Shown: positions 1-6,682 of the stretch, one piece after another
Numbering within the stretch: the first letter of the stretch is position 1
Layout of the letters: each line of letters opens with the position of its first letter
DNA from: Bacillota bacterium
GTDB taxonomy: Bacteria; Bacillota; Clostridia; Oscillospirales; Ethanoligenentaceae
DNA: 11,091 nt
Direction of reading: 5' to 3'
Assembly: GCA_023391535.1 (NCBI GenBank)
Contig: JAEWAU010000110.1
Coordinates: forward strand, 1-11,091
Position numbers and translations under genes: made by a program
The notes under the pieces: generated by a model
Database searches by the model: none
The model's input: only the letters and a program-made list of their open reading frames with translations
Told to the model about the DNA's origin: nothing

Positions 1-12
1 CTGTATATCACC

Positions 13-36
13 GGCGCGGCGTTTTACCGCCGCGCC
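13..36. other. GC-rich hairpin downstream of the maltodextrin operon
   Basis: A perfect 9-bp inverted repeat (GGCGCGGCG at 13-21, CGCCGCGCC at 28-36) with a 6-nt loop lies about 65 nt beyond the stop codon of the GH13 gene. No U-tract follows the stem on either strand, so it is not a canonical intrinsic terminator. It may still stop or stabilise the operon transcript, or belong to a neighbouring gene outside the window. Confidence 0.5.
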
Positions 37-57
37 CCCAAAGGAGGGGCATTGAAA

Positions 58-90
58 AGAGAACTGGGATAGAGAACTGGGATAAAGAAC
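58..90. repeat. Short tandem repeat (13-nt unit, about 2.5 copies)
   Basis: The unit AGAGAACTGGGAT occurs at 58-70 and again, exactly, at 71-83, followed by a partial copy (AAAGAAC) at 84-90. It sits in the non-coding space just after the GH13 stop codon. It is probably a local slippage duplication; no function is apparent. Confidence 0.7.
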
Positions 91-99
91 GGAAAGCGT

Positions 100-1893
100 T
101 TACAGCGCCGCAACGCGATTCTCCGCAAACTCCGGCTTGCGCGTGCGGCATTCGGAGTGCTCCGGGGCCAGAACCAGTACGCCGCCGCTGTAAGGCGAGA
201 GCGTGGCGGCGCGGCGCCCCGGAAGCTCGGTGACGCCGTTCGCGCCGGTTTGCTCGAGCAGGCCGCGCGCGGCCGCGGGCAGCTGCACCGTCCGTGTGGA
301 ATCGGTGTTGTTGAGCAGGGTGAGCAGGCGCTCGCCGGAGCCTTCCCGTTCCAGCAGGAACACGCCGTTCTGGGCGCTCAGGCGGACGCCGCCGCTCTGC
401 AGCGCGGGATGCGCGCGGCGAAGCGCGATGCAGCGCTTGTAGAAGGCGCGCAGGGAATGATCCCAATGCGCCTCGTCCCAATCGAAGGTGCGGCGGCAGT
501 CCGGGTCGCCCTTGCCCTCCATGCCGATCTCGCTGCCGTAATAGATGCAGGGCGCGCCCACATAGGAAAACAGGAACAGCACGGCCAGGCGCAGCCGGCG
601 CTTATCGCCGCCGCAGCAGGTGAGGAAGCGCATGGTATCGTGGCTGTCCAGCAAATTGAGCATGGCGTAATCCACCTGCTCGTAGTTCCACATCAGGTAG
701 GTGGAAAGGTCCTCGGAAAAGGTGAGCGCGTCGGTTTGCCCCTGGGCGAAGAACTGGATGCAGGATTTGGTGACGGGGTAGTTCATCACGCTGTCGAACT
801 GGTCGCCCATCAGCCAGGGGTAGGCGTTGTGCCAGTTCTCGCCCAGGATGACGGCTTCCGGGTTGATGGCCTTCACCGTTTCGCGGAACGCGCGCCAGAA
901 GAAGTGGTCCACCTCGTCGGAAACGTCCAGCCGCCAGCCGTCGATGCCCGTTTCGCGCGTCCAGTAGGAGACGGTGTCCAGAATGTACCGGCGCAGCGCG
1001 GGGTTCGCGGTGTTGAGCTTGGGCATCCGGTAATCGGCGCTGAAGGTTTTGTAATTGCAGGGGTCGCTCGTAACGGGGAAGCCTTCGAGGTAGAACCAGT
1101 CCTTGTAGAAGGAATCCTCGCCGTTCTGGAGCACATCCTGGAAGGGGGCGAAGCGGTAACCGCAGTGGTTGAACACGCCGTCGAGCAGCACGCGCATCCC
1201 GTTGCGGTGGGCAAGCTCCACGAGCCGGCAGAGCGTTTCCTTGCTGCCGAAAGCGCCGTCCACCTGGCGGTAATCGGCGGTATCGTATTTGTGGTTGCTG
1301 GGCGATTCGAAGATCGGGTTGAGGTAAAGCCCCGTTACGCCGAGCTCCGCAAGGTAATCGAGCTTGTCGATCACGCCCTGCAGGTCGCCGCCGTAAAAGC
1401 TCGTAGGGGTGGGCGGCTCGTTCCAGCGGCTCAGGTTCTGCGGGTCATTCGAAGGATCGCCGTTGCTAAACCGCTCCACGAAGATCTGGTAGAACACCGC
1501 GGATTTCATCCAGCCCGGCACCGTATCGACGTCGATGGGGCTTATGTACGGGAACTGGAAGTAGTGGAAATAGCAATTCGCGTCGTCGAACGTTTCGAAT
1601 ACGCCCGATTCGCAGTAGACGAGCGTTTCCCGGTCGTCGGAAACCTCGAAATAGTAGCCGAGGCGCGGGTCGTCGGTTTCGTATTCGAACTGGTAATAGT
1701 CGAACAGCCGGTCGGTTGCCACCTTGCGCATGGGGTACCGGCGCTTCTTTTCCCACTCGTGTTTTTTCGCAAGGACGATGCAGGCGTTCCGGACGTCGTC
1801 CTTGGCGGTCCGCAGACGGAAATGCAGCTTGCGGTCGCTGTACGCATAAGCGTAGCTGCTTTTTTCGATGTGCAAAAGTGCTGCTAAGTTCAA
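100..1893 (-). CDS. Neopullulanase / cyclomaltodextrinase-type alpha-glycosidase (GH13, probably GH13_20)
   Basis: This is a 597-residue cytoplasmic GH13 enzyme expected to hydrolyse cyclodextrins, pullulan-type or linear maltodextrins to maltose and glucose after uptake. There is no signal peptide. Residues 1 to about 125 form an N-terminal CBM34-like beta domain, followed by the catalytic barrel (from SAVFYQIFVERF at 131) and a C-terminal beta domain (about 500-580). All conserved regions are visible: DGVFNH (238-243), MPKLN (290-294, typical of the neopullulanase group), RLDV with nucleophile D323, GENWH with acid/base E352, and LLDSHD with D419. The start is TTG at 1893, because a perfect AGGAGG lies 6 nt upstream (1900-1905); an upstream in-frame start at 1986 would overlap malE and has no comparable site. 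It is the last gene of the malFGE operon, 46 nt after malE. Exact substrate preference cannot be read from sequence alone. Confidence 0.93.
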   Translation of the reverse strand: MNLAALLHIEKSSYAYAYSDRKLHFRLRTAKDDVRNACIVLAKKHEWEKKRRYPMRKVATDRLFDYYQFEYETDDPRLGYYFEVSDDRETLVYCESGVFETFDDANCYFHYFQFPYISPIDVDTVPGWMKSAVFYQIFVERFSNGDPSNDPQNLSRWNEPPTPTSFYGGDLQGVIDKLDYLAELGVTGLYLNPIFESPSNHKYDTADYRQVDGAFGSKETLCRLVELAHRNGMRVLLDGVFNHCGYRFAPFQDVLQNGEDSFYKDWFYLEGFPVTSDPCNYKTFSADYRMPKLNTANPALRRYILDTVSYWTRETGIDGWRLDVSDEVDHFFWRAFRETVKAINPEAVILGENWHNAYPWLMGDQFDSVMNYPVTKSCIQFFAQGQTDALTFSEDLSTYLMWNYEQVDYAMLNLLDSHDTMRFLTCCGGDKRRLRLAVLFLFSYVGAPCIYYGSEIGMEGKGDPDCRRTFDWDEAHWDHSLRAFYKRCIALRRAHPALQSGGVRLSAQNGVFLLEREGSGERLLTLLNNTDSTRTVQLPAAARGLLEQTGANGVTELPGRRAATLSPYSGGVLVLAPEHSECRTRKPEFAENRVAAL

Positions 1894-1899
1894 GGTGAT

Positions 1900-1905
1900 C
1901 CTCCT
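1900..1905 (-). promoter_or_regulatory. Ribosome binding site that fixes the TTG start of the GH13 gene
   Basis: A perfect AGGAGG (CCTCCT on the plus strand) lies 6 nt upstream of the TTG codon at 1893. It is the best Shine-Dalgarno match in the operon and decides the start against the longer reading frame beginning at 1986. Confidence 0.85.
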
Positions 1906-1939
1906 GTTGGTTCCGGGGCGTGCGGCGGCGTGCCGGGCC

Positions 1940-3223
1940 TCAGGATGCCGCGCTGTATTCGTTCCACTCCTGCTCGGACTTCGCAACGCCCTGTTTCGGC
2001 GTTATGGTGCCGTCGAACACGGCGGGGCCGACATCGGTGGCTATGCTCCAGAAATAGGAGATCTTCTTCACGCCGGGCATGGGGATGGACTGGTCGAACG
2101 CGTTCGCGATGGTCATGAGCACCGTGTCGCTGGAAAGGCCGGGGATCTTCGCAATATCGCTGCGCGCCGTGATCTCGGCGGCTTTTTGGTACAAAAGCTC
2201 TGCGTTCTCGCTATTCACGAGGTATTCGGCGAAAAGCTGCGCGGCGGCGGGGTATTTCGTATAAGCCGAAACGTGCGCGTTCTGCACGAAGCCGAAGCTG
2301 CGTTCCTGGTGCCCCTGATAGGTGGGCAGGCCCACCGCACCGAGATCCACGCCCTGGTCGCGGAAGCTCTTCACGTCCCACGGGCCACTCAGAATATAGC
2401 CGGCCTTGCCCTGAATGAACTCGGTATCGAGAAAGTCGGTGTTGCCGAGGTCGCTCGCCTTTACGGGCAGGATGCTCTTATAGGCGTGCAGCACCTCCAG
2501 CCCCTTTTCGTATTCGGGCGTGTCGAAACCGGGGTGATCCTCGTCGGTGCCGTCCTTGCCGAACAGGTTGAACCCATAGGTGCTCAGAAGCGTGTAGATC
2601 GGCGAGCCGGTGGAAGCGTCGAACAGATAGAGAAATTTGTTCTGTTTGGGGTCGTTGAACGTCTTGGCCTGCGCCGCCAGTTCCTCGAAGGTGGCGGCGG
2701 GCTTGCCGGTGACGACCTTTTTGTTGTAGAACAGCACGTAGGTTTCGATGGAGACGGGCACACCGTAGATTTGGCCGTTGTAGGTGACGGTTTTGAGCGC
2801 CTGCGGGCGGATGATCTTTTGAATGGCCGATACGACGCGGGAATCCAGCGGCAGGAACAGGCCGGATTTAATGCCGTCCGCTGTTTTGTCGTGCGGCGCC
2901 ATAAAGACGTCGGGGCCTTTGCCGGTGGGGCCTTCAATGGCCATTTTCTGCGTGTCGTACAGTCCGCCCTGCTCCACCGTCACCGGCACGCCGTACTGTT
3001 TCGCGAAGTTCGCGGCCACCGCCTTAGCGAACGCGAGATCGCTAGTGCTGCCGGTGCGGTAGGTCAGCTTGGCGCCCGTTTCGGGCGTGAGCGGTTGGGA
3101 ACTGGAAGACGCGGAGCTGCCGGAAGACGAGCTGCTGGTATCCACGGGCACCTTTTTGCAGCCCGTGAAGGTCAGCAGGGTCGCAAGGCTGAGCGCCAGA
3201 GCGGCCGCTTTTTTGAGTACCAT
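1940..3223 (-). CDS. malE: Maltodextrin ABC transporter, substrate-binding lipoprotein
   Basis: This is a 427-residue extracellular solute-binding protein of the MalE family, tethered to the membrane and delivering maltodextrin to MalF/MalG. Residues 1-22 form a lipoprotein signal: K4-K5, a hydrophobic stretch, then F-T-G-C with lipidated C22 (Phe at -3 is a little unusual). A Ser-rich spacer covers about 29-42. The binding-protein body follows, with YGVPVSIETYVLFYNKK (153-169), a GKAGYILSGPWDV segment (272-284) and IPMPGVKKISYFW near the C-terminus (380-392), all typical of maltose-binding proteins. The chosen ATG at 3223 has AAGGGGG just upstream and begins exactly at the signal peptide; a longer frame to 3364 would run back into malG. 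It lies 37 nt after malG and 46 nt before the GH13 gene, which supports an alpha-glucan substrate. Confidence 0.93.
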   Translation of the reverse strand: MVLKKAAALALSLATLLTFTGCKKVPVDTSSSSSGSSASSSSQPLTPETGAKLTYRTGSTSDLAFAKAVAANFAKQYGVPVTVEQGGLYDTQKMAIEGPTGKGPDVFMAPHDKTADGIKSGLFLPLDSRVVSAIQKIIRPQALKTVTYNGQIYGVPVSIETYVLFYNKKVVTGKPAATFEELAAQAKTFNDPKQNKFLYLFDASTGSPIYTLLSTYGFNLFGKDGTDEDHPGFDTPEYEKGLEVLHAYKSILPVKASDLGNTDFLDTEFIQGKAGYILSGPWDVKSFRDQGVDLGAVGLPTYQGHQERSFGFVQNAHVSAYTKYPAAAQLFAEYLVNSENAELLYQKAAEITARSDIAKIPGLSSDTVLMTIANAFDQSIPMPGVKKISYFWSIATDVGPAVFDGTITPKQGVAKSEQEWNEYSAAS

Positions 3224-3260
3224 GGAAAATCCCCCTTTTTTTTGGCAGGGTCGCTTGCCG

Positions 3261-4085
3261 TCAGCCCTTGTTGGCTCCGGCGGAGATCCCCTGCACCAGG
3301 TATTTCTGGAAGATGAGGAAGAGAATCGCAATGGGAACCGCGATGAGGATGGCGCCTGAGGCAAACAGCGTGAAATTCGTGTTCTCCTTGCCCGTGATCA
3401 TGCTGTAGAGCCCGATGGCCAGCGTCTGGCTTTTGTCGCTCGAAAGCAGCATGTTGGGCAGAATATAGTCCATCCACGGCAGCATGAACTGCGAAACGGC
3501 GCAGTAGGTGATGATGGGGAGCGACATAGGCAGCACGATACGGAAAAACGACTGGGCGTAGGTGCAGCCGTCGATGTACGACGCCTCCTCGATCTCGCGG
3601 GAGATGCCGTCCAGGTAGCCTTTCACAAGCCAGACGTTATAGGGGATGGCACCCGCCACATAGACGGGAACAAGGGCCAGAGGCTTGTTGATCAGATTGA
3701 AATCCAGGAAAAAGGTGTAGAGCGCCGTCATGGAGAGAAAGGACGGGAACATCGAGATTAGCAGCATGGCCATCAGGATGGACTTTTTTCCGTAAAAGTG
3801 AAACCGCGAAAAGATCCATGCGGAGAAGACGATGAGGACGACGGAAAATAGCGCGTTGAAAAATGCGATTCCGAAAGAGTTGGAAAACCACCGGGCGTAA
3901 TTCGTTTCACGGAACAGCCGGACATAATTGTTCAGCGTGAGCTGCCTGGGGATAAAGCTCGACGAGGCCAGCCCGTTGCCCATGTTGAAAGAAGAGAGCA
4001 CGATCCAGAAGATCGGGATAAGCACGAGCAGCGCCACCACGGTCAGTTCAAGCTGCACGAGCGCCGTATAGAGGGCTTTTTTCAC
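3261..4085 (-). CDS. malG: Maltodextrin ABC transporter, permease MalG
   Basis: This is a 274-residue inner permease subunit with about six membrane segments (roughly 12-31, 72-92, 101-124, 134-156, 187-205, 239-260). The cytoplasmic EAA loop that docks the ATPase is clear: E167-A168, then D172-G173, then I183 and L185-P186. The C-terminus QGISAGANKG is the usual MalG ending. I prefer GTG at 4085 because AAAGGAAGG ends 9 nt upstream of it (4095-4103). An in-frame TTG at 4106 would add seven residues but has no good ribosome binding site of its own. It sits between malF (73 nt upstream) and malE (37 nt downstream). Confidence 0.92.
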   Translation of the reverse strand: MKKALYTALVQLELTVVALLVLIPIFWIVLSSFNMGNGLASSSFIPRQLTLNNYVRLFRETNYARWFSNSFGIAFFNALFSVVLIVFSAWIFSRFHFYGKKSILMAMLLISMFPSFLSMTALYTFFLDFNLINKPLALVPVYVAGAIPYNVWLVKGYLDGISREIEEASYIDGCTYAQSFFRIVLPMSLPIITYCAVSQFMLPWMDYILPNMLLSSDKSQTLAIGLYSMITGKENTNFTLFASGAILIAVPIAILFLIFQKYLVQGISAGANKG

Positions 4086-4121
4086 GTTCCAAAACCTTCC
4101 TTTCAAGGCCGGGGAATTCCG

Positions 4122-4138
4122 GCGGCGGCGTCCGCCGC
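4122..4138. other. Compact GC hairpin in the malF-malG gap
   Basis: A perfect 7-bp stem (4122-4128 with 4132-4138) closes a 3-nt loop in the 73-nt gap between malF and malG. No U-tract follows on the minus strand, so termination is unlikely. Such intergenic stems can protect upstream mRNA or set the ratio of operon products; that role is inference. Confidence 0.4.
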
Positions 4139-4158
4139 GCAGATGCCGGGGGCTGCCG

Positions 4159-5493
4159 TCACATCTCCTTGAACGCGGTGGTGCGCCGGAAATTCCAGAA
4201 GGAAACGGCGGCGATGAACGCGAAGATGAGCAGATTCATCACGGCGGCCATGTTGTAAAGCTGCTGGTTGAGCGTCAGCTTGTAGATCCAGGAAATCAGG
4301 ATATCGGTGCTGCCGGCGAACTGATAGGACGTGTTGGTGGGCCCGCCGCCGGTGAGAAAATAGATGGAGGCGAACGCATTGAAATTGCCGGCCAGGTTCA
4401 TGATGATGAGCGGCGAGGTGGCGTGCAGCAGCAGAGGCAGCTTGATGCGCCCGAAAACCTGCAGGTGGTTCGCCCCGTCGATAGAGGCGGCGTCATAGAG
4501 CGTCGGGTCCTGGTTCGCGAGTACGCCGATGAGCATCACCATAAACGGCGGGAACTGCAGCCATACGTTGACGAGAATGATGGTGATCTTGGCGAGGAGC
4601 GGATCGGTGAAGAACGGGATGCGGCTGTGAATCCAATGCAGGTTGAGCAGGAGCTGATTGACGGGGCCGAACTGCCCGTTGAACAGGTTCCGGAACACCA
4701 GCAGCGATACCATCCCGGGAATGGCCCACGGCAGGATGTAGATGGCGCGGTAAACGGCGCTGCCTTTGGCGTACTCGCTGCCGAGCAGCTGCGCCTGAAG
4801 AAGGGCCACGAAATAGGAGACGAAGGTGATGGCGAGGGTCCAGATCACGGTCCACAAAAAGACGGCGAAAAAGGTCTTGGACCATACGGGGACCTTGACG
4901 ATGTTGATGAAGTTCTGAAGGCCGACCCACCGGAAGAGCGAGGCGGGGGGCAGATGGTCACCGTTGTAGTTCGTGAACGCCGTGAGCACCGAAAAGAGGA
5001 TGGGCATCAGCGAGAGGAGCAGCATGAGCACGATGGCCGGCGCAAGGGAAAGGTATGGAAACAGCCGGCGCGCAAAGCTCCTGCCATATTCTTCCGCAAG
5101 CCCGTCGCTTTCGCCCTCCTCCTGAAATTTTCCCATCTGGTAGGCGTCGTAAATATTGAAGACGAACAGCGCCGCAAACAGCAAAAGAAACAGCGCGGCG
5201 ATGATGCCGTTGATGAGCAGCAGGGAGGAATGGTCGCCGTGGACGCCCTGCACGGTGCCAAGCGTGCAAAGCCCCCAGATGCCTTTGGTGAAATATCCGC
5301 CGTAGCGGCGCAGGTCAAACGGAATCTGGCCCGCGAAGTAGTTGAACCAATAGCCGGTGGCGAACTCGATGCCGAACAGCAGGGCCTGCGCGGCGAAAAG
5401 GCAGATTCCCTTCACGCGCTGCCTGCAAACGAAAAACTGCCCGCTTCCCCATATCACACACGAAAGGAGCGCGGAAGCGTTTCTTTTTTTCAA
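4159..5493 (-). CDS. malF: Maltodextrin ABC transporter, permease MalF
   Basis: This 444-residue permease is the partner of MalG and the first gene of the operon. It has the long form of the Firmicutes MalF/MdxF type: an N-terminal extension with hydrophobic segments at about 28-48 and 92-115, then the conserved permease core from about 145 (segments near 147-171, 208-232, 250-268, 303-323, 360-380 and 413-433). The EAA loop is D334-A-A-S-I-D-G followed by R349-I-K-L-P353. The start is TTG at 5493 with AGAAGG 7 nt upstream; MKKRN then leads directly into the first hydrophobic segment. No gene for a cognate ATPase is present in the window. The gene is divergent from the LacI-type regulator. 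Confidence 0.93.
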   Translation of the reverse strand: MKKRNASALLSCVIWGSGQFFVCRQRVKGICLFAAQALLFGIEFATGYWFNYFAGQIPFDLRRYGGYFTKGIWGLCTLGTVQGVHGDHSSLLLINGIIAALFLLLFAALFVFNIYDAYQMGKFQEEGESDGLAEEYGRSFARRLFPYLSLAPAIVLMLLLSLMPILFSVLTAFTNYNGDHLPPASLFRWVGLQNFINIVKVPVWSKTFFAVFLWTVIWTLAITFVSYFVALLQAQLLGSEYAKGSAVYRAIYILPWAIPGMVSLLVFRNLFNGQFGPVNQLLLNLHWIHSRIPFFTDPLLAKITIILVNVWLQFPPFMVMLIGVLANQDPTLYDAASIDGANHLQVFGRIKLPLLLHATSPLIIMNLAGNFNAFASIYFLTGGGPTNTSYQFAGSTDILISWIYKLTLNQQLYNMAAVMNLLIFAFIAAVSFWNFRRTTAFKEM

Positions 5494-5517
5494 TGGAAAA
5501 CCTTCTCTCTGATGCGT

Positions 5518-5599
5518 ATCCCCCGCGCGCCCGCATGAAAAAAAGCGGGGATATTGCCTTGCGCGGGCGCGGATGCTAAAATGGAAACAGCGCAGGCAA
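5518..5599. promoter_or_regulatory. Overlapping inverted repeats in the malF/lacI intergenic region (candidate operators)
   Basis: Three inverted repeats are packed into the 119-nt divergent region. They are 5518-5526 with 5545-5552 (ATCCCC-C-GC against GCGGGGAT, one-base bulge), 5527-5534 with 5563-5570 (GCGCCCGC against GCGGGCGC, exact), and 5554-5564 with 5590-5599 (TTGCCT-T-GCGC against GCGCAGGCAA, one-base bulge). The last pair brackets the lacI promoter from the -35 box to just past the expected transcription start. No clear sigma-A promoter for malF is visible; the best I find is a weak TTAGCA/CAATAT pair on the minus strand. Operator function is inferred. Confidence 0.4.
5554..5582 (+). 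promoter_or_regulatory. Sigma-A promoter of the LacI-family regulator
   Basis: TTGCCT at 5554-5559 and TAAAAT at 5577-5582 are separated by 17 nt, and the -10 box is preceded by TGC, giving an extended -10. Transcription would start near 5589, leaving a leader of about 24 nt that contains the AAAGGGGG ribosome binding site (5598-5605). Confidence 0.6.
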
Positions 5600-5612
5600 A
5601 GGGGGAATCCGT

Positions 5613-6530
5613 TTGGGAAAAAACAAGGTGACCATGCGCGATATCGCGCGGGAATGCCATGTTTCCGTCGCGACCGTTTCCTATGTGCTCAACCATTCCG
5701 ATAAAGAGAAAATCAGCCACGATACTTTTTTGCGGGTAACGGAAACCGCCACCAGACTGCATTATGTGCCCAGCCCGTTTTATGCAACCCATGTGGGGCG
5801 CAAGAGCAACCTGGTGGGGATCGTTGTCAATTTAAAAGCGGAAAACGCGCCCGGCAAGGAACTGTGCTATTTCGACCTGGCCGCGCGGCTTTCCGACCGG
5901 CTGCGTCCGCTGGGGTTCGAAACCCTGCTGTTGCCCACGCGCGATATCAAAGCCGACGCGCCCCTCATTGGCAAACGCAAGCTGGACGCCGTTTTTATGA
6001 TCGACGTAGACAACGAAGCGGCACGCACCGCCCTTCGGGATTGTTTTGTGCCGATTCTTTTTCTGTGCGGCGATATGGACGACGAGCTTTTCTGCAAAAT
6101 CTATCCGGACTATCCGGAGCTTTTCCGCAGGGCGCGCGCCCTGCTGGGAGCCGGGGAGCCTTTTCTGGTGATGGAGGACATCTGCAGCGGGAATTTGAAA
6201 GCGGAGATCGTCCGCTGGTTCCCCGAGCGCAACGTGTTCTTCAACGCGCCGGGCGGCGACCTGCACGGGTTCCTCTCCCGGCATGTGGGCGGGAAAGGGA
6301 TCGTGCTGGGGGATGCGCTCGCCCTGCAGACGGCCCGATGGTTCGACCACGGGAATTTTGCGGCCGTGCTGAGCCTGGATGGAACCGGGGAACTGCTGCC
6401 GGATGTAAAAAAACTGTTCGTGCGCAACAGCCGCATCGCCGAATGCGCCGTGCAGACGCTCACGAGCATGCTCGGCTTTGCCTATTCGGCCGAAAACCGA
6501 AACCGCATCCTGCTTTCCTGCGAGGAGTGA
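5613..6530 (+). CDS. LacI-family transcriptional regulator (probable local maltodextrin regulator)
   Basis: This is a 305-residue LacI/GalR-type DNA-binding protein. Residues 6-27 give the classic N-terminal helix-turn-helix (VTMRDIARECHVSVATVSYV then LN), followed by the hinge (about 48-60) and a periplasmic-binding-protein-like effector domain from about L67. Its length is short for the family (usually about 330-340), and the hinge reads P-S-P-F-Y-A-T-H-V-G rather than the usual N-x-x-A-R-x-L, so effector response may be atypical. The start is TTG at 5613, 7 nt after AAAGGGGG; an ATG at 5634 would remove part of the family signature. Divergent placement from malF makes the maltodextrin operon and its own gene the likely targets. 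It ends in an intrinsic terminator at 6560-6603. Confidence 0.88.
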   Translation: MGKNKVTMRDIARECHVSVATVSYVLNHSDKEKISHDTFLRVTETATRLHYVPSPFYATHVGRKSNLVGIVVNLKAENAPGKELCYFDLAARLSDRLRPLGFETLLLPTRDIKADAPLIGKRKLDAVFMIDVDNEAARTALRDCFVPILFLCGDMDDELFCKIYPDYPELFRRARALLGAGEPFLVMEDICSGNLKAEIVRWFPERNVFFNAPGGDLHGFLSRHVGGKGIVLGDALALQTARWFDHGNFAAVLSLDGTGELLPDVKKLFVRNSRIAECAVQTLTSMLGFAYSAENRNRILLSCEE

Positions 6531-6559
6531 GCGCGGGGAACGGGTTTGAACAGCAAGCG

Positions 6560-6603
6560 GGCCGGGGCTCAGCATGGTGGATGCCGCTGAGCCTCGGCCT
6601 TTT
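6560..6603 (+). terminator. Intrinsic terminator of the LacI-type gene
   Basis: A 14-bp stem (6560-6573 with 6586-6599, one G-U pair) with a 12-nt loop is followed by TTTT at 6600-6603. An additional exact 8-bp outer pairing, AAGCGGGC (6555-6562) with GCCCGCTT (6607-6614), overlaps its base. It lies 30 nt after the regulator's stop codon. On the minus strand no U-tract follows, so it may only hinder transcription from the convergent gene. Confidence 0.8.
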
Positions 6604-6632
6604 GCTGCCCGCTTACAGCTGTTCCATTCAAA

Positions 6633-6657
6633 ATTGATAGAGACTGTGCTTATCAAT
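6633..6657 (-). terminator. Weak candidate terminator of the CBM26 gene
   Basis: Just past the stop codon of the CBM26 gene, ATTGATA and TATCAAT (6633-6639 with 6651-6657) form a 7-bp AT-rich stem with an 11-nt loop, followed on the minus strand by TTTG. The stem is weak, and the stronger GC hairpin at 6560-6599 lies beyond it. Confidence 0.3.
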
Positions 6658-6682
6658 GTTTTCTGGAAACACTGTAGGTAGT

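Noticed and set aside
13..36. Intrinsic terminator for the maltodextrin operon
   Set aside because: The stem is strong but no U-tract follows on the minus strand, so I list it only as a hairpin.
40..72. AAAGGAGGGG followed by a TTG codon on the plus strand, as a start of a gene or leader peptide
   Set aside because: The frame ends after six codons (TTG to TAG) and continues only into the antisense of the GH13 gene; probably chance.
157..1887. A 576-codon open frame on the plus strand, antisense to the GH13 gene
   Set aside because: Its translation is low-complexity (rich in Ala, Val, Glu, His) with no recognisable domain, while the opposite strand encodes a complete GH13 enzyme with all catalytic motifs. 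It is a by-product of high GC at third positions.
1868..3316. Long plus-strand open frame antisense to malE
   Set aside because: No family features; the minus strand carries a full lipoprotein with lipobox and MalE motifs.
4423..5538. Long plus-strand open frame antisense to malF
   Set aside because: The product is an Arg/Glu/Gln-rich, charge-biased antisense translation of membrane helices, as expected from a shadow frame.
5832..6656. Minus-strand open frame of 274 codons opposite the LacI-type gene
   Set aside because: The plus strand has a textbook LacI helix-turn-helix, promoter, ribosome binding site and terminator.
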